Below, piece after piece: positions 23,673 through 35,779 of a stretch of 64,000 nt of DNA. Each line of letters opens with the position of its first letter. Positions within the stretch are counted from its first letter, which is position 1. The stretch is from the NCBI GenBank assembly GCA_047967505.1, contig CM106541.1, one strand, 5' to 3'. The position numbers and the translations under genes were made by a program. A model generated the notes under the pieces. That model did no database searches, had not been told where the DNA came from, and saw only the letters and a list, made by a program, of their open reading frames with translations. Origin of the DNA: Dipteris shenzhenensis (lineage: Eukaryota; Polypodiophyta; Polypodiopsida; Gleicheniales).

Positions 23673-26358
23673 TCCCTTGCCTTCCACTGAGGCATTGCGA
23701 TTCGTGAGAGAGATTGAGAGATCGAGAGATTGAGTGTTCATCTTTCATTCCATTGAAGAAAGATTTCCATTGAGTGAAAGAAAATTTCCATCCATTGATT
23801 CCTTCCATTGCATTGAGGGAATTCCATCCATTGATTGAGAGAAAATTTCCGTTTCATTTTATTGAGAGTGAGAGTTGTTCTTCTCTTCCGAAGAGAGAGA
23901 TTTAGATAGATCTGTTTTATATTTGTGTGACAAAGAGCAAGAGAGACCTTCTTGAGGTGTGAGAGAGAGAGATTAGGTCCATTGAGAGATCTATTGTGAA
24001 AGAAATCCATTGATCTATTGTGAGAGAGAGACTCTAGGTCCATTGAAAGAGACAGAGGTGCTTGAGGGAAAGCCACTCTCGAAGGTGGATGAAACTATGT
24101 TTCCAGTAGGACTACACGACCTGCTCCTCGGCTTTCCATAGCTCCTGCAAGGACTTCCTTGAAGAGTCCACTTAAACAATCCAAGCATAGTGCCCAGCCA
24201 AGCCTTTCGATTGCCTCTGTTGTCTATCGACGTTCCAAAGCCTCCTACAAGCCTAGTGACGTTGTTCCAAGCCACCTACAAGCCTCTACAAGGCAAACTA
24301 CCCGATGGCTGGCAATAGTAGCTCCTAGCTCTTATAAGGCTCTGCCAACCCGGACTTCAAATGACGACACCTCCAAGCTGCCTACTACGACAAAAGCTAC
24401 TCTAACACCTACGTCCATCTACGCTCCAAGAGTTCGGAGCCTCCAACAAATGTCCATGCACAAGCTTCCTCTTCAAATGACCTCCATAACAATGACCTTC
24501 AGCTGACTCCAGTAGCAGCAACGATCAAAATTCTACGTCTACAGCACCATTGAGCCTCTCAAAAGCCACCTACCTTAGCATCTCAACAGAACGGTGGCTC
24601 TCTTACCTCTTGTGCTCCATCCCTTGCTTGGACAGTAGGTGACGGCGGCCTCTTGCTCCACGCAACAAAGTCACCAATGAACAAGGCTTCATCTCCAAGG
24701 CGCTCCAAAGCTTCTCTTAAGTATCCACAGATGCTTGCCCAAGCAGCCAGATTGAAGCAACTCTCCAGTGACCTCCACGCTAAGCACGCAGAGCCTCTTC
24801 TTGCAGCTAGCACACGGGCAATTGACGATTACACCATCCGCTCCTTTTACAAACCGTGCACAGACTCCTCCAGCAACTCCATGCAAAGTCTTCAATGCCA
24901 GATGATAGAATCTCGTTGATTCTAATAGAATCTCCAAAGATTTCGATCTCCACGAAGGAGACACGTGGAGGATAGGCTTATCAAAGCTCACCACACAAAG
25001 GTTTGGTCACAGTTGTGGCAGTGGCACCCTATCAGCCACCTCACACCATGCCACATCAGTAGCCCCATGAGGCTACCACGTCATTGTTATCTGCCACATG
25101 GTAGTCGCCTACCACGTCAATAGACCTTATCTACCACGTCACCTAGGGTTACCTAGGGTTACCTTATCTGCCATGTCACCTAAGGTTACCTAACCCTAGG
25201 TAGACCTAACTGCACCCCAATTAACTTGACCATAAATCAGTTAAGAGTTCACTCGGGTTAAGTGGAGGAGACCCTGGGTTGAAGGGTTGGTTAAGTTGAC
25301 CATGGTCAAGTTTACCACGGGTCAGTGGACCATGGTCAAGTTACCTTGACTCAACTAGAGTGCCACATCACTTGCCCAGTTAGCTACCACCTCATCAATC
25401 TAGTCATTTGTCCAATCAGCACTCTGACTCTCTGCAAGCACAGTTATCACTCTGCAGGCACACCGTGCACCTTGGATGTGCACACAGGTGACACCTCATC
25501 ACTGCTCCACAGGCACAATCCCTGCTAGGCACAGTCACTCCATGTGACCCCCTGACTGCCTCATCATCATTGAGCACATTTGCACTCCTTTTGCCCTTCC
25601 ACCTAGATCAAGTCGTATCTCTTGATCCAGGAAGAATTTAAGGGTGCTCCAAAATGGAAAGTCACTTGATTTTGTGTGCTCTACGCGCTCGTCACATCAC
25701 ACACATTTCGGTGCAAGTATCACTCACTTTTGAGCTTCGCCAACAAATCCACTTCCTACATGCACCTCAGCCTCTACATCGACGCATTTGACCCAGCACT
25801 TAAAAAGAACAAAAGATAAGAAATTATTTGCTGTTCTTTCATTGATCAATAGTTGGTATAGATCTAGATCAGAGTAGACTAGATCGCCATAGAGGGGATG
25901 CTTTGAATCTCCCTAAGTTGCCAATCTAAGCCATGCCTAAAATTCCCAACTAGTACCTACTCGGAGTCAGTCCATATGCTCACATACGGTTTCACATCAT
26001 CACATTACCTAAAACCTGAAGTTCATCAGTTCAGTGAGCAAACTTTAGAGTGTTCAGAGGCATTGTCCAATTGTTCAATGGGCAGATAGCACATGATTTG
26101 ATTTCACACACACATGCCATCATTGTAAAGCCTACTTGGCTATTTTCATAGCATTGTGCACGTCATTTCAGCCTTGTAAATCCTCTTGGCTATTCGCGGC
26201 ATCATTTGCCATAAGCCTTGTAATACAGATAGGATTTTATATATTGCAGTTCTACCTTCACTGACAGTTCAAACTTCAGATTTCACTTGCATCAGTCAGT
26301 GTTTTGCAGTTGATTCATACAGTAATTTTCATGACACTTTGAGTGCATTTCTTGCACC
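23673..26358 (+). other. long leader of the copia element, repeat-rich
   Basis: About 2.7 kb separates the PBS from the gag start. 23700-24060 is built from gagagattgagag and ccattga-type repeats. 24100-24900 has proline-, serine- and lysine-rich open frames without known domains. 25060-25200 repeats ctaccacgtca and cacctagggttacc units, and 25290-25350 holds several copies of the palindromic gaccatggtcaag. 26100-26230 has an imperfect duplication around gccttgtaa...ttggctattt. The leader may include a nested insertion or captured DNA. I see no LTR or TIR pair within it. Confidence 0.55.
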
Positions 26359-27490
26359 ATGTCTATGACTAGTAACCTCAATCTGGAGGCATCTGCTAAG
26401 CTAGACAACTCCAATTATGGCGCATGGAAATATCGAATGGAGACCATTCTTGTACTTCAGGATAAATGGGAGTATGTCAATGGATCTACACCTAGACCAT
26501 TGGATGATCCAGCCACTAGTAGCTCTACTCCACCTGTTGTCACAGCACCAGCAATAGGATCTACAATGGGATCTATAGCTACACAAACAGTTTCCGCACC
26601 TGTAGGAGATCCTGCCATTGCCCGAGCTCCGGCAGAATGGGATAAGAAAGATAAGTATGCATATCATCTGATCAAGTAGAATGTGCAAGATGTCATGCTA
26701 GGACAGCTCAACACTGTCGAGACATTGAAAGAAGCATGACATATGTTCACATCTCTCTACGAGTCCAAGAACACTTCTAGGATTCTCACACTGAGAAACC
26801 AAATCAACCAGAGTTTTTGCAATAGTAGCGAAACCGGTCATGCTTACGTACTTAAAGTAAAAGACTACAACAATCAACTCGCAGTAGTAGGAGAGACCAT
26901 GAATCCAGCTGAAATGGTTCAAGTCATCCTGAATGTGGACTAGGAGAGGGATATGAGAATCTAGTCCAGAGTATTGCCATCCAACGGCAAATACCAACAC
27001 TGGAAGAACTTCAATCAGTCCTACTTGGTGTGAAGAACTCAAGACGCGAGCCATTCAAGCATGCAAAGGTCATTCTAATGATCAGGCATTCACAGCTGTA
27101 GATAGAAGTAGAGGTAGGATCATTCCAGAAAGGTGGTCATCATCAACAACAAAGTCATTAACAAAGTCATCAGCATCACCATCATCCTCAGCAATAGCAT
27201 CATCAAAGAGGAAATCATTCCAATCGAGGAAGATTCCAAGGACGAGGGAATGCATCCTCCAACGTGTCAAACATTCAGTGCAACTATTGTCACAAGTTTG
27301 GACACTATGAAAGAGATTGCTGTAAGAAGCGGTACGGTCAAGGCGGTCAATCCAACAACAGTAATCGAGAGAATTTTTGTAGCAGAGGAAATCATCATGG
27401 TGGACATTCTAGTCATAGTCATTTTGCAAATGAACATGGGAATATGTTTCTTGCAAATGAGGAAATGCAGCAAACTGATACAGTGTACCT
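26359..27490 (+). pseudogene. copia gag (nucleocapsid) with CCHC knuckle
   Basis: Starts at ATG 26359 (MSMTSNLNLEASAKLDNSNY, then GAWKYRME), the typical copia gag opening LxxxNYxxWxxxM. Several stops and a frameshift follow: the first frame ends at 26679, and AGHAYVLKVKDYNNQLAVVG-like sequence continues at 26743-26943. Near 27264 a shifted frame carries IQCNYCHKFGHYERDC, an intact C-x2-C-x4-H-x4-C RNA-binding zinc knuckle. The product would package element RNA in virus-like particles. Broken as it stands. Confidence 0.85.
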
Positions 27491-27499
27491 AGACACTGA

Positions 27500-28915
27500 T
27501 TTCAATCCAAAAGAGGATTTCAGCTACCATCAAGTCAACCAAGTAGAACAGGATCCTTGGTACATCAACAGCGGTGCATCATCTCACATGACAAATCATC
27601 AAGAATGGTTCACAGAGATGAAACCATTAGAAGGTTAGAAAAATGTCATCTACACAACAAATAATACACCGAATCCATTTCAAGGGACAAGTGTTATCCC
27701 TATGAACAATTTCATTGGTACGAAAGGATTGGTGAAAGATGTACTCTACGTTTCGAAACTCAGCAAGAACCTTTTGTTAGTAGGTCAAATGATGGAACAC
27801 AACTATCGAGTCATTTTCAACGAAGATGAATGCACTATCAGAGACAAATCCAGAAGATGTCAACTACTAGTAGCAAAAGGTGTCAAGGAAGGATGCTTGT
27901 ACAAAATGCTAGCTATAGTATTAGAAAAGCATGCCATGTCAGCTTAACCGCAACATATGCCACTATCTGCAAAATGGCACAAGAGATATGGTCATGTCAA
28001 TTTCAAGTACTTGCTAGCTCTCAGGAATCAGAATATGACAATCGGGATTCCAAAGCTACACATTCTTGGAAAAGCTTGCAAAGCATGCTACTTCGGCAAA
28101 CAAAAGCGAATAACCTTCAACAGAAGTACCTCTCGAGCATGAGGTATTCTTGATTTGATACATACATATGTATGGGGTTATGCCCAGACCCACAGCATCA
28201 ATGGTTCACTTTACTACTTGACTTTCATCGATGACTAGAGCAGATATTGTTGGGTCTACTTTTTGAAAGAGAAATCTGAAGTGTTTTCCAGATTTCAAGA
28301 ATTCAAAGCCATGGTAGAAAACTAGACAGGCAGAAAGATCAAAGTCATGAGATCAGATAAAGGAGGTGAATACATGTCTTCAACATTCATGAACTTTTGC
28401 AAAAGTCACAGCATACGAAGACAATTCACTTGTGTAGATACTCCTCAACAGAATGCAAGAGCTAAAAGGAAGAATGGTATTTTAGCAGATAGTGCTAGAG
28501 CAATGCTTAGTGAGAAGCATCTTCCGAATCAGTATTGGGTAGAAGCAATAGCCACTGCAAACTATTTGCTTAATCAGCTTCCTATAGAACTGATACAGGG
28601 TATGACTCCTTATGAAGCATTCACTGGACATAAACCACACATTGGGCATCTCCGCATATTTGGTTGCATAGCATATGCCCACATACATGATGATCATTGC
28701 AGGAAATTGGATGCGAAGTCACGTAAATGCATCATGGTTGGCTACAGTGAAGCAAGCAAAGCATATCAGTTGTATGATCCCATCAACCACAAGGTCATTA
28801 TCTCTAAAGATGTAATCTTTGATGAGGAATCAGAATGTAAAACCTCAAACAAAAAGGAGATGGAAGCATCAACTTCTCAGTCATCTACAAAAAAGGTTGA
28901 TGAAGAAGAGTAAGA
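27500..28915 (+). pseudogene. copia protease and integrase region
   Basis: DPWYINSGASSHMTNHQEWF at about 27555 aligns with the copia protease site WYLDSGASxHM, but the catalytic D is N. From about 27960, WHKRYGHVNFKYLLAL and KACKACYFGKQ form the GAG-pre-integrase HHCC zinc finger. The core then runs from about 28150: FID*SRYCW, MRSDKGGEYMSSTFMNFCK, TPQQNARAKRKNGI (catalytic E lost; usually NGVAERKN) and MLSEKHLPNQYWVEAIATAN, followed by the linker HLRIFGCIAYAHI. At least three stops or shifts occur before the open frame 28347-28913. Confidence 0.85.
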
Positions 28916-28999
28916 ATTGCTAAAAACAACCCAAGCAGAGCCACAGCAGCTCAAATGGTCTACTAGGGAAAGCAGACCACCAACCTAATTGACATATGC

Positions 29000-29815
29000 T
29001 CAGAAAGGCAAAGCAATTTAGGTTGAAACCACCAACTAAAGCTAGAATGGCAAACTGCTATGAAAAGAGAAATGGATGCTTTGTATAAGAATAATACTTG
29101 GGAATTATGTGACCTTCCACCTATGAAAGAAGGACATAGCAAACAAATGGGTATACAAAGTGAAGTACAATCCAAATGGAAGTATTCAAAGATACAAAGC
29201 CAGACTAGTTGTGCAAAAGGATTTGCACAGCAATATGGTCAAGATTATGATGAGACTTATGCTCTAGTAGCAAAGATGGATTCCATATGATTCTTGATAT
29301 CACTATCGACACTCAGTAGATGGAATGTGTACTAGCTCGATGTCAAGGATGCATTTCTCAATGGTTATCTAGACGAGGAAGTCTACATGCAACAACCAGC
29401 AGGTTATGTTGAACCAGGAAAAGAGAATAAGGTTTGCCATCTCAAGAAAAGTCTCTATGGCTTAAAGCAAGCACTCAAAAGTTGGTACAGTAGAATCGAC
29501 AAGTATTTTATTGATCTGGGATACATGAAGTCCGATGCAGATCATACTCTCTACTACAAAGTTCAAGGGGAAGACATTACTAGTGCACTTTTGTACGTAG
29601 ATGATCTGATTGTGACAGGAAGCAAGGATAGCTTCATCAAAAAACTAAAACAAGACTTATCTGCAAAGTTCGACATGAAAGATCTTGGACTTATGCACTA
29701 TTGTCTTGGAATTGAGTTTTGGAGAGATTCAGATAGCACATTCATGAGTCAGCTCAAATATGTTGACAGTCTCCTGAAGAAGTTTCATATGGCAGATTGC
29801 AAGAACAGAGTTTGA
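29000..29815 (+). pseudogene. copia reverse transcriptase
   Basis: Contains ALYKNNTWELCDLPP, then GFAQQYGQDYDETYALVAKM, then LDVKDAFLNGYLDEEVYMQQ (first catalytic D), SLYGLKQALKSWYSRIDKYF, and LLYVDDLIVTGSK near 29595 with the YVDD active site intact. The frame 29387-29815 is open for 142 codons; upstream there are a frameshift (KWKYSKIQSQTSC in place of the usual region) and a stop at 29288. Confidence 0.9.
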
Positions 29816-29989
29816 AACTTACTAAAGATTTAGAAAAGCCTACAATCAATGACATGTACTATAGGTAGCTCATTGGATCTTTTATATATTTGACTATCAC
29901 TCGGTGAGATATTTGTTATGCAATAAGCTCACTAGCATAGTTTATGGAAAATCCAAAACAGTCTCATTGGAATGCAGCCAAAAGATTCT

Positions 29990-30533
29990 CGAGATACATT
30001 CGAGGTACAAGATAGTTTGGGATAGAATATAGAGGAAGTCATCCACGGTTGCATGGACACAATGACAATGACTATGCTAGAGATCATGAGACCAGGAGAT
30101 CGACACAGGGATATGCATTTTTCCTTGCTATATCATGGTTGTCAAACAAACAACCAACTATTTCTTTGTCTTTGACTGAAGCAGAATATAGAGCACTCAC
30201 TACATGTGCATGTGAGCTATATGGCTCAGAAGACTATTGTAAGAAATAGATTACTTTGATGAGTCAAAGACAATAACAATATACTGTGATAATCAATCGG
30301 CTCAAGCATTGGCCAAGAATCTAGTATATCACTCCAAGACAAAGCACATTGATGTCAGAGAGCACTTCATCAGAGAAAGAGTGTTACTTGGTGGCATCAC
30401 ACTACAGCATTGTGATAGCAAAGAGAATGGTGTAGACATCTTTACCAAACCACTCGGTAAAGAGCTATTCGAGAAGCACCAACTAGCTCTTGGTTTGACG
30501 CAGAGGAAGGACATTCCCATTAAAGGGGTGTGA
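29990..30533 (+). pseudogene. copia RNase H
   Basis: Segments HGHNDNDYARDHETRRSTQG and YAFFLAISWLSNKQPTISLS, then LTEAEYRALTTCACELYG, belong to the copia RNase H fold; the SLTEAEY glutamate is present. A shifted frame follows with IYCDNQSAQALAKNLVYHSK and TKHIDVREHFIRE. The reading frame changes near 30245. The enzyme would degrade the RNA strand of the cDNA hybrid. Confidence 0.87.
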
Positions 30534-30610
30534 TGGAATGTAATGTTCAGTCCTTCTTCGATTCCCCAGAATCATCATCTTGAGGGAAGGCCTACTTCAT
30601 GATGTTGATC

Positions 30611-30621
30611 TTGAGGAAAGG
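30611..30621 (+). promoter_or_regulatory. polypurine tract
   Basis: ttgaggaaagg lies directly before the TG of the 3' LTR, in the position where plus-strand DNA synthesis is primed. Confidence 0.7.
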
Positions 30622-30878
30622 TGTTGAGAGTTCACGGTCAACATCATGTGATCATGTGTGCATAGCACCATCATGTGATCATATGAGCATAGCACTAACC
30701 CAATAGAGTGCTATAAAGGAAAGAGTTAGATGCCCTAACCCTAACCCTAAATGGGTTTGTATATATTCTACATTTTCAACTAAATCTAGTGTACAGTTAG
30801 TCATTTGTGGTGTGCTCTCTAGCTGTGCCCTCTCTCCTCATCTCCACTCTTCTCCTCTCCCCTCTTCATATTTTGTTA
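30622..30878 (+). repeat. copia 3' LTR
   Basis: 257 bp, the same length as the 5' LTR, beginning TGTTGAGAGTTCACGG and ending TTTTGTTA, where the final CA has mutated to TA. A ccctaaccctaaccctaaa string inside it resembles plant telomere repeat but differs from the 5' copy by only two substitutions. Confidence 0.92.
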
Positions 30879-30883
30879 CTCTA
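30879..30883. repeat. 5-bp target-site duplication (right), ctcta
   Basis: Matches 23399-23403 and closes the copia insertion. Confidence 0.9.
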
Positions 30884-32137
30884 ATGCCAAGTTACAAAGT
30901 CCTTTAGAGTCCACCATCTATAAAGAAGTCAACATCAAATGCATTGCAATCCAAAAGCAACCAAAGCTCACACCCAAATGGATGTTACTTACCTGAATCA
31001 TGAAGTTACCCAATGAGATATCCTTTCCCCCCACCAAGGCATGCATTCATCAAGAATGGAATGTCGCTTGATTGGGCATGGTTGCTTCTCGACCATGCTC
31101 TAAAAATACGTGATTATTGTATTGCCTTCTCCCTTGTTTTTGCATTTCTCCAAGCTCTATAGTTTCTAAGTATATTTGTCAATGTTTTTGATATATGTAT
31201 TTACTTGTGACTCTTTTCAATCCTTGTTCCCAATGCAAAATACACGATCTGTCTTTTCCTTTGATGACAACCTCCATTATACACATTCCTCACTGCCTGC
31301 CCATTCACATGAGATAAACCCTCCTGCCTTGCCAATTTTTTCATCATTGACTGACACCACTTGTCCAATTCTAGCCTTGGATGTGCCACCATCATCATCA
31401 TGATCTTCTTCAACATCTATCATTGAACTGCCTATCTATCACCAACATCTATCATAGACCAGTCTATCAATCTTCAACTATGACCTTAATGTAGATGAGA
31501 TACTAGATCAAACTTCAAGTCGAGTGGTCAGTGCACAACAGATTCAACTTCAGGTTAGTGGACACACGCTTGACTATAGAGTGGTGGATTTGCCTTGCAT
31601 TTCCAATTCATTTCCAAGGCCAGAAAAAAACTCACATTAGTCCTCCAACCATTGTGTGCGGTGCCACACATAGTCAAAGGGACTGCTCTCGAGTCTCAGG
31701 ATTCAAGACTATAACTTTAGATCGATATGGGGTCCCCTTTACACACTTGGGTCCTCTCCTTGAACGCTTTGCCTATCTTTCATTATGCCCTGAAATTTCA
31801 ACTCCTATAAAATCTACCTATCTTTCATTATGCTCTGGAATTCCAACTTAGGTTGTCAAAGGATAGTCAAGAGTATGTAAACATGTAGTGACTCCTTGCT
31901 TTTCATGAGGTTAAGGTCGATACCCGCTTTTACTGTGTGTGGCACCACACATAGGGGAAAATCTCTCATAGAGCCTTATCTCGGCCTTCACATCTGAGTT
32001 GAATTCCTAACTTCCATTTGTATATATAGACCAGGGAGTAAAACCAAGGCTACTCTACCCTTAATGTATGAATAATGAGCTCTGAGTCAGAAGCTACTTA
32101 TGAAGTGATGGAGAGCAAACACTACAGCCATGCCATT
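30884..32137. other. no recognisable gene
   Basis: No domain-bearing frame. A short duplicated motif, ctatctttcattatgc(c/t)ctg, occurs at about 31773 and 31818. Nothing else is notable. Confidence 0.45.
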
Positions 32138-32483
32138 GTTGAGATATCGAGCTCCACTCGTGATATGCCAAGGTGACCGTTGTGCATTTATGTCACCGAC
32201 TTGTTAGCTGTAAATGTGGTTGGTACACCGCCCATGAATAATAGCTTGATGACAGCTATCTTTATGTACTCTAGTTAGTGGCTCAATTAGTATGCCACCT
32301 TAGTTAGCTGAGTTTGGTTTGAGATCCACATATAGGGTTCACCTATTCTTTTATACTAAGAGAGTTCTTTTGGCTTTCACAACTAAGAAGAGGAAAACTG
32401 TTTTCAGCCTCCACCTTTGTGTATATTATGTCTGTGAGAAAGCTGCAAGTGAGACTCCTTCCTTCTCTCCCACTCTCTTCACA
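32138..32483 (+). repeat. probable 5' LTR of a second copia element
   Basis: Begins TGTTGAGATATCGAGC and ends CTCTCTTCACA immediately before a primer-binding-like site, giving a TG...CA unit of 346 bp. The left border is inferred from the TGTTGA start alone, since I found no second LTR in the window. Confidence 0.5.
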
Positions 32484-32495
32484 TGGTATTAGAGC
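32484..32495 (+). promoter_or_regulatory. mutated primer-binding site
   Basis: tggtattagagc differs by one base from tggtatcagagc, the site in the complete copia at 23661. It abuts the CA end of the LTR at 32483. Confidence 0.65.
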
Positions 32496-33030
32496 TCGGT
32501 TCATGGTAAGGAGCTCAAGAAAGCAAACCAAGTTCACGGTGTCCTAGTAAGAGGATCAATGTTGCTTTCCTTTTTTTTTGAGTTTGGGAGCAAATCTCTG
32601 CAGGTAGCATAGCCGAAAAGTGCAAGAGTGCACTGTCTCAGATTGGGACGCCCTTCATGGTGTGGCGAGAGGGCAGTACATGATACGGGCAAGGGCGAAG
32701 CCCTTGGTGAAATTATTTTTTTGATTCGAGGTCATTTCGGGACCCGTTTTGGTGGTGGAAGTTTTCCACAAGCACTTAGAAAAGTGCCCTGTTTTTGCTA
32801 TGCGACCACTGTTCTGTAGGTCGGTGAAAAGTTGTAGCAGAAATTACATCTTATGCATGTGCGCAGAGATATTGGGAGTGACAAAGTCATTCTTATTGCT
32901 GTTGATGCATAATCGTCACTAAGAAGTGATTGTGTGGTCAAATACCACTTTCGTCAATTTTGCAGATTTGCCCTTGTGAGGCAGAAGTTGTGTTTTTTTG
33001 CAGTGACAGAATATTTTGCAGTGTTCTATA

Positions 33031-33287
33031 ATGGCGTCTGATGCTCTTTCACAGATTGTCACTAAAAAGCTTGACAAGAACAACTTCCAAGCATGGAAGT
33101 TTAGAATGACGAATTTCCTTAAGGGAAAAGGCTATTGGGAGTTCATTACTAGAGTTGAACAAGAACCAATTATTCCTAATGTTCCCAATTAACAGGAGCT
33201 GCAGGCATTTAAAGGCTGGCATGAGAGAGCCACAAAAGTTATGTACTGGTTGTCTATCAGTATTTCAGATTCTATGATTGTGCATAT

Positions 33288-33290
<3 letters not shown>
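33031..33290 (+). pseudogene. copia gag N-terminus, truncated
   Basis: From ATG 33031 the frame reads MASDALSQIVTKKLDKNNFQ, then AWKFRMTNFLKGKGYWEF, the LxxxNFxxWKxxMxxxL opening of copia gag proteins. A TAA occurs near 33192, after which the same frame continues QELQAFKGWHERATKVMYWL. It ends at a CT/CA microsatellite, beyond which Ty3 sequence appears, so the element is truncated. Confidence 0.75.

Positions 33291-33367
<77 letters not shown>
33291..33367. repeat. compound (CT)n(CA)n microsatellite
   Basis: A long TC run passes directly into AC repeats, at the break between the copia gag and unrelated DNA. Confidence 0.95.
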
Positions 33368-33371
<4 letters not shown>

Positions 33372-33632
33372 CTTTAGTACCAATTCTCTTTCTTATGTTT
33401 TTTTTTAAAAAAAAATTTGTAAACGGTCTTCCTTTTAATTGGTATAATGTTCCTTTTTACATGTTATTCTAGACCTTGTGATCATTCATCCAAACAGCTC
33501 TTCCTGCATCACACACTTTTGAGACCTTCGCATAAAGCTATGTCATGATGTGCTTTTATGAAACTCTAGGAAAAGTCATGAACTCACTATTAAAAAACTC
33601 GCTATAAAGTAAAACTCCTACCAGGGTAGGTC

Positions 33633-34360
33633 TTGAGGCTGCCTCTACATCCTATTAGGCCCACAATAGTGCCGCCTCCTCAAGCTTCCCAAACAATGCT
33701 ATTGGATGAGGCGATGTGCATCCTAGTGGATGCATCAGGAAGGGGGGCCGCTCCACCCCTGGTTGTATTTTCAGCAGGGAATACCAATCCCTCTAGGAGT
33801 CAACCCATAGCCATCTCCAAGCTGATAACTAAATTTCTTGGGGAAGGAGATCATGTCTCCCACGTGGAGTGATTTGAGCAAATATGTGAAGCATTTGGTG
33901 CTCCTCTGGAGATCTAGAAATGGTTTACACCTTTGGCCTTAGCCTAGATGGCAAGGCAGGCCAAGGGTACATGGCCCTTAGCCCTGAGGAGAAAGTCAAC
34001 TGGGAGGCATTGTGAAAAGCCTTCACCATAGGGTTCACTCCAAGTGGTCACAAGTGGAGCCTGATTAATCAGTTGTATGAGGTGAAATTGAATGAGAATG
34101 AGTCCCTCTAAGACTACATTGCTAGGATCAAACACCTCAATTCCCACTGCGATCCACATGAGAGGATGAGCGACGAGCAACTCTAGCCATGCTTCCTCAT
34201 CAGATTGGTGGACCCGAATTTGCGTGACCATTTAATGGTTATGAACCTAGCTTCTTTCAAACTTTACAGCAAGGTATCCATCCATATAAGTGACAATATG
34301 ATGGATAAGGACACCAAGGACAAAGCTACAACTCCATCTGAGGTATCATAATCGGTAAGG
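33633..34360 (+). pseudogene. Ty3-type gag fragment
   Basis: The open stretch 33633-33872 leads to PIAISKLITKFLGEGDHVSH, with FEQICEAFGAP just after it. Downstream the frame reads LSPEEKVNWEAL*KAFTIGF, then WSLINQLYEVKLNENESL*D, YIARIKHLNSHC and LIRLVDPNLRDHLMV. This follows the retrotransposon gag (capsid) pattern, WxxLxxxFxxxF...LxxLxQxxxESLxxYIxRFxxL. Several in-frame stops make it inactive. No protease or RT follows. Confidence 0.65.
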
Positions 34361-34473
34361 TCTTCCACTACGGAACCTACCAAGAAGGAGGATAAATAGT
34401 CTAAGGGTTTAGATGGGTGAGTGTGGGGGATAAAGGCCATTGTGCCTTAACCTTGATTATGTACAATACTCAA

Positions 34474-34474
<1 letters not shown>

Positions 34475-34550
<76 letters not shown>
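34475..34550. repeat. (CA)n microsatellite
   Basis: About 38 uninterrupted CA units, followed by short imperfect CA tails. Confidence 0.97.
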
Positions 34551-34552
<2 letters not shown>

Positions 34553-34979
34553 CGCACGTGGACACACACACATATGGGATGATATAGTAGATTAGGGTGT
34601 TCTGCACCCACCAAACGCTTATGTGGCTCTCTTCTTAGCTCTCCCTCAAAAGGTCAGGGGACTGACTATCAGTGCGACTGTCAGCTCTGGCTCTCTCCAT
34701 GTGTGAACCATGAGTGGTAACCGCTCCTACTCTGCAACTGGGGGAATAGGGTTCACCACATTTGCACCAAAAACTATGAAAGGGATGTCACTTGCTTGTA
34801 AGGATGAATGGTCCATGGCACCAGTGGCATCCTCCTATGCAAAAGTAGGAGTGACAACCCTCACTGGTACCCAACCGAGGACAACAGGAGTAGGATGTGC
34901 TGAAGGTCCTAGACATCTTGCTACTAAAGGTTCATGTCAAGTGGTTGGTGCTGAAGGTCCAAGACAATCTGTCAGAGGT

Positions 34980-35530
34980 CTAGTATCACGGGTCAAAAGT
35001 GCAGGATGCGTAGTCTATGTAGGAGTGGTGGAACATGAACGAGCTACACCAGAAAACCTTTTAGGTCTTTTATTTTTCCTTGGGTAATCTTTGGCAAAAT
35101 GACCAAGAATCTTGCATATCCTACTACCTCTATCCTCTATCTGAGGAATGAGCCATTGGGGCACTGAAGCATGATGTGGTCATCCATCATGTTAGGGTCA
35201 GAAACAATGACCCTAACTCATGGCACCCCATCAAAGCTTACTGCATGTGCTACCGAAGAGGGCATGCTAGGAAGGGGGGGGATCTCTGTGACCAAACCAT
35301 ACACAGCTCCAATAGAGGCAAGGAGTCGGTGGTACACCTGTGGGAGGCTAGGGAATCTGATGAAAAGAGAAGTGACCCAACTATCCTCCTCCACAGGATC
35401 AAAGCCCAAAGAAAAGGGCATCAAGAATACCCTCCGAGATCTAAGTGCTAAGGGACTAGCCATGAGCACTATAATAGCTAAATCTGGAGAGTCAAAGACC
35501 ACCTAGAGGAAACCTCATCCTAGCAAGCGA
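34980..35530 (-). pseudogene. LINE ORF1-like (DUF4283 and zinc knuckle) fragment
   Basis: On the minus strand, SWVTSLFIRFPSLPQVYHRL followed by LASIGAVYGLVTEIPPLP fits the DUF4283 block of plant LINE ORF1 proteins (W..xxxLPLxxW...xLxxIGxxxGxxxxxD). Further along, in a shifted frame, SRICKILGHFAKDYPRKNKR resembles a CCHC knuckle with first and last cysteines changed. Frameshifts and stops interrupt it. I treat it as a LINE ORF1 relic with moderate confidence. Confidence 0.55.
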
Positions 35531-35779
35531 GGTAACGCTAATAGCATCCAGTCCCTTGCTTGTAATCTAGAAGGATGGATACATGCAAAAAGAGAAGTGG
35601 AACACTCAACCTCAGTGTATTTCTTGAGCTACTGCAACTAGTCTTTTGAAAAAATAACAGTTTTTTGTGATCGGTGGAAGTGGATGTTGATTGATTGAAT
35701 GGGGATCGGTTTGTCAATCAAGGCGGTGAGGCCAAGTCAAGCACAATAAGCTCCATCCGACCCTTTTTATGCACTAAGG

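Larger units (their letters stand above)
23404..30878 (+). mobile_element. full-length Ty1/copia LTR retrotransposon, 7475 bp, degenerate
   Basis: Two 257-bp LTRs, a 5-bp target duplication, a tRNA-Met-type primer site, a polypurine tract and, in order, gag, protease, integrase, RT and RNase H define a complete copia element. By eye the LTRs differ at 11 of 257 positions, so the insertion is not very recent. The polyprotein is broken by frameshifts and stops and its protease lacks the catalytic aspartate, so the copy is non-autonomous. The 2.7-kb leader between PBS and gag is much longer than usual. Confidence 0.92.

Noticed and set aside
30733-30752. Telomere-like ccctaaccctaaccctaa
   Set aside because: It lies inside the 3' LTR, and the 5' LTR has the same segment with two substitutions; three units by chance mutation, not an interstitial telomere.
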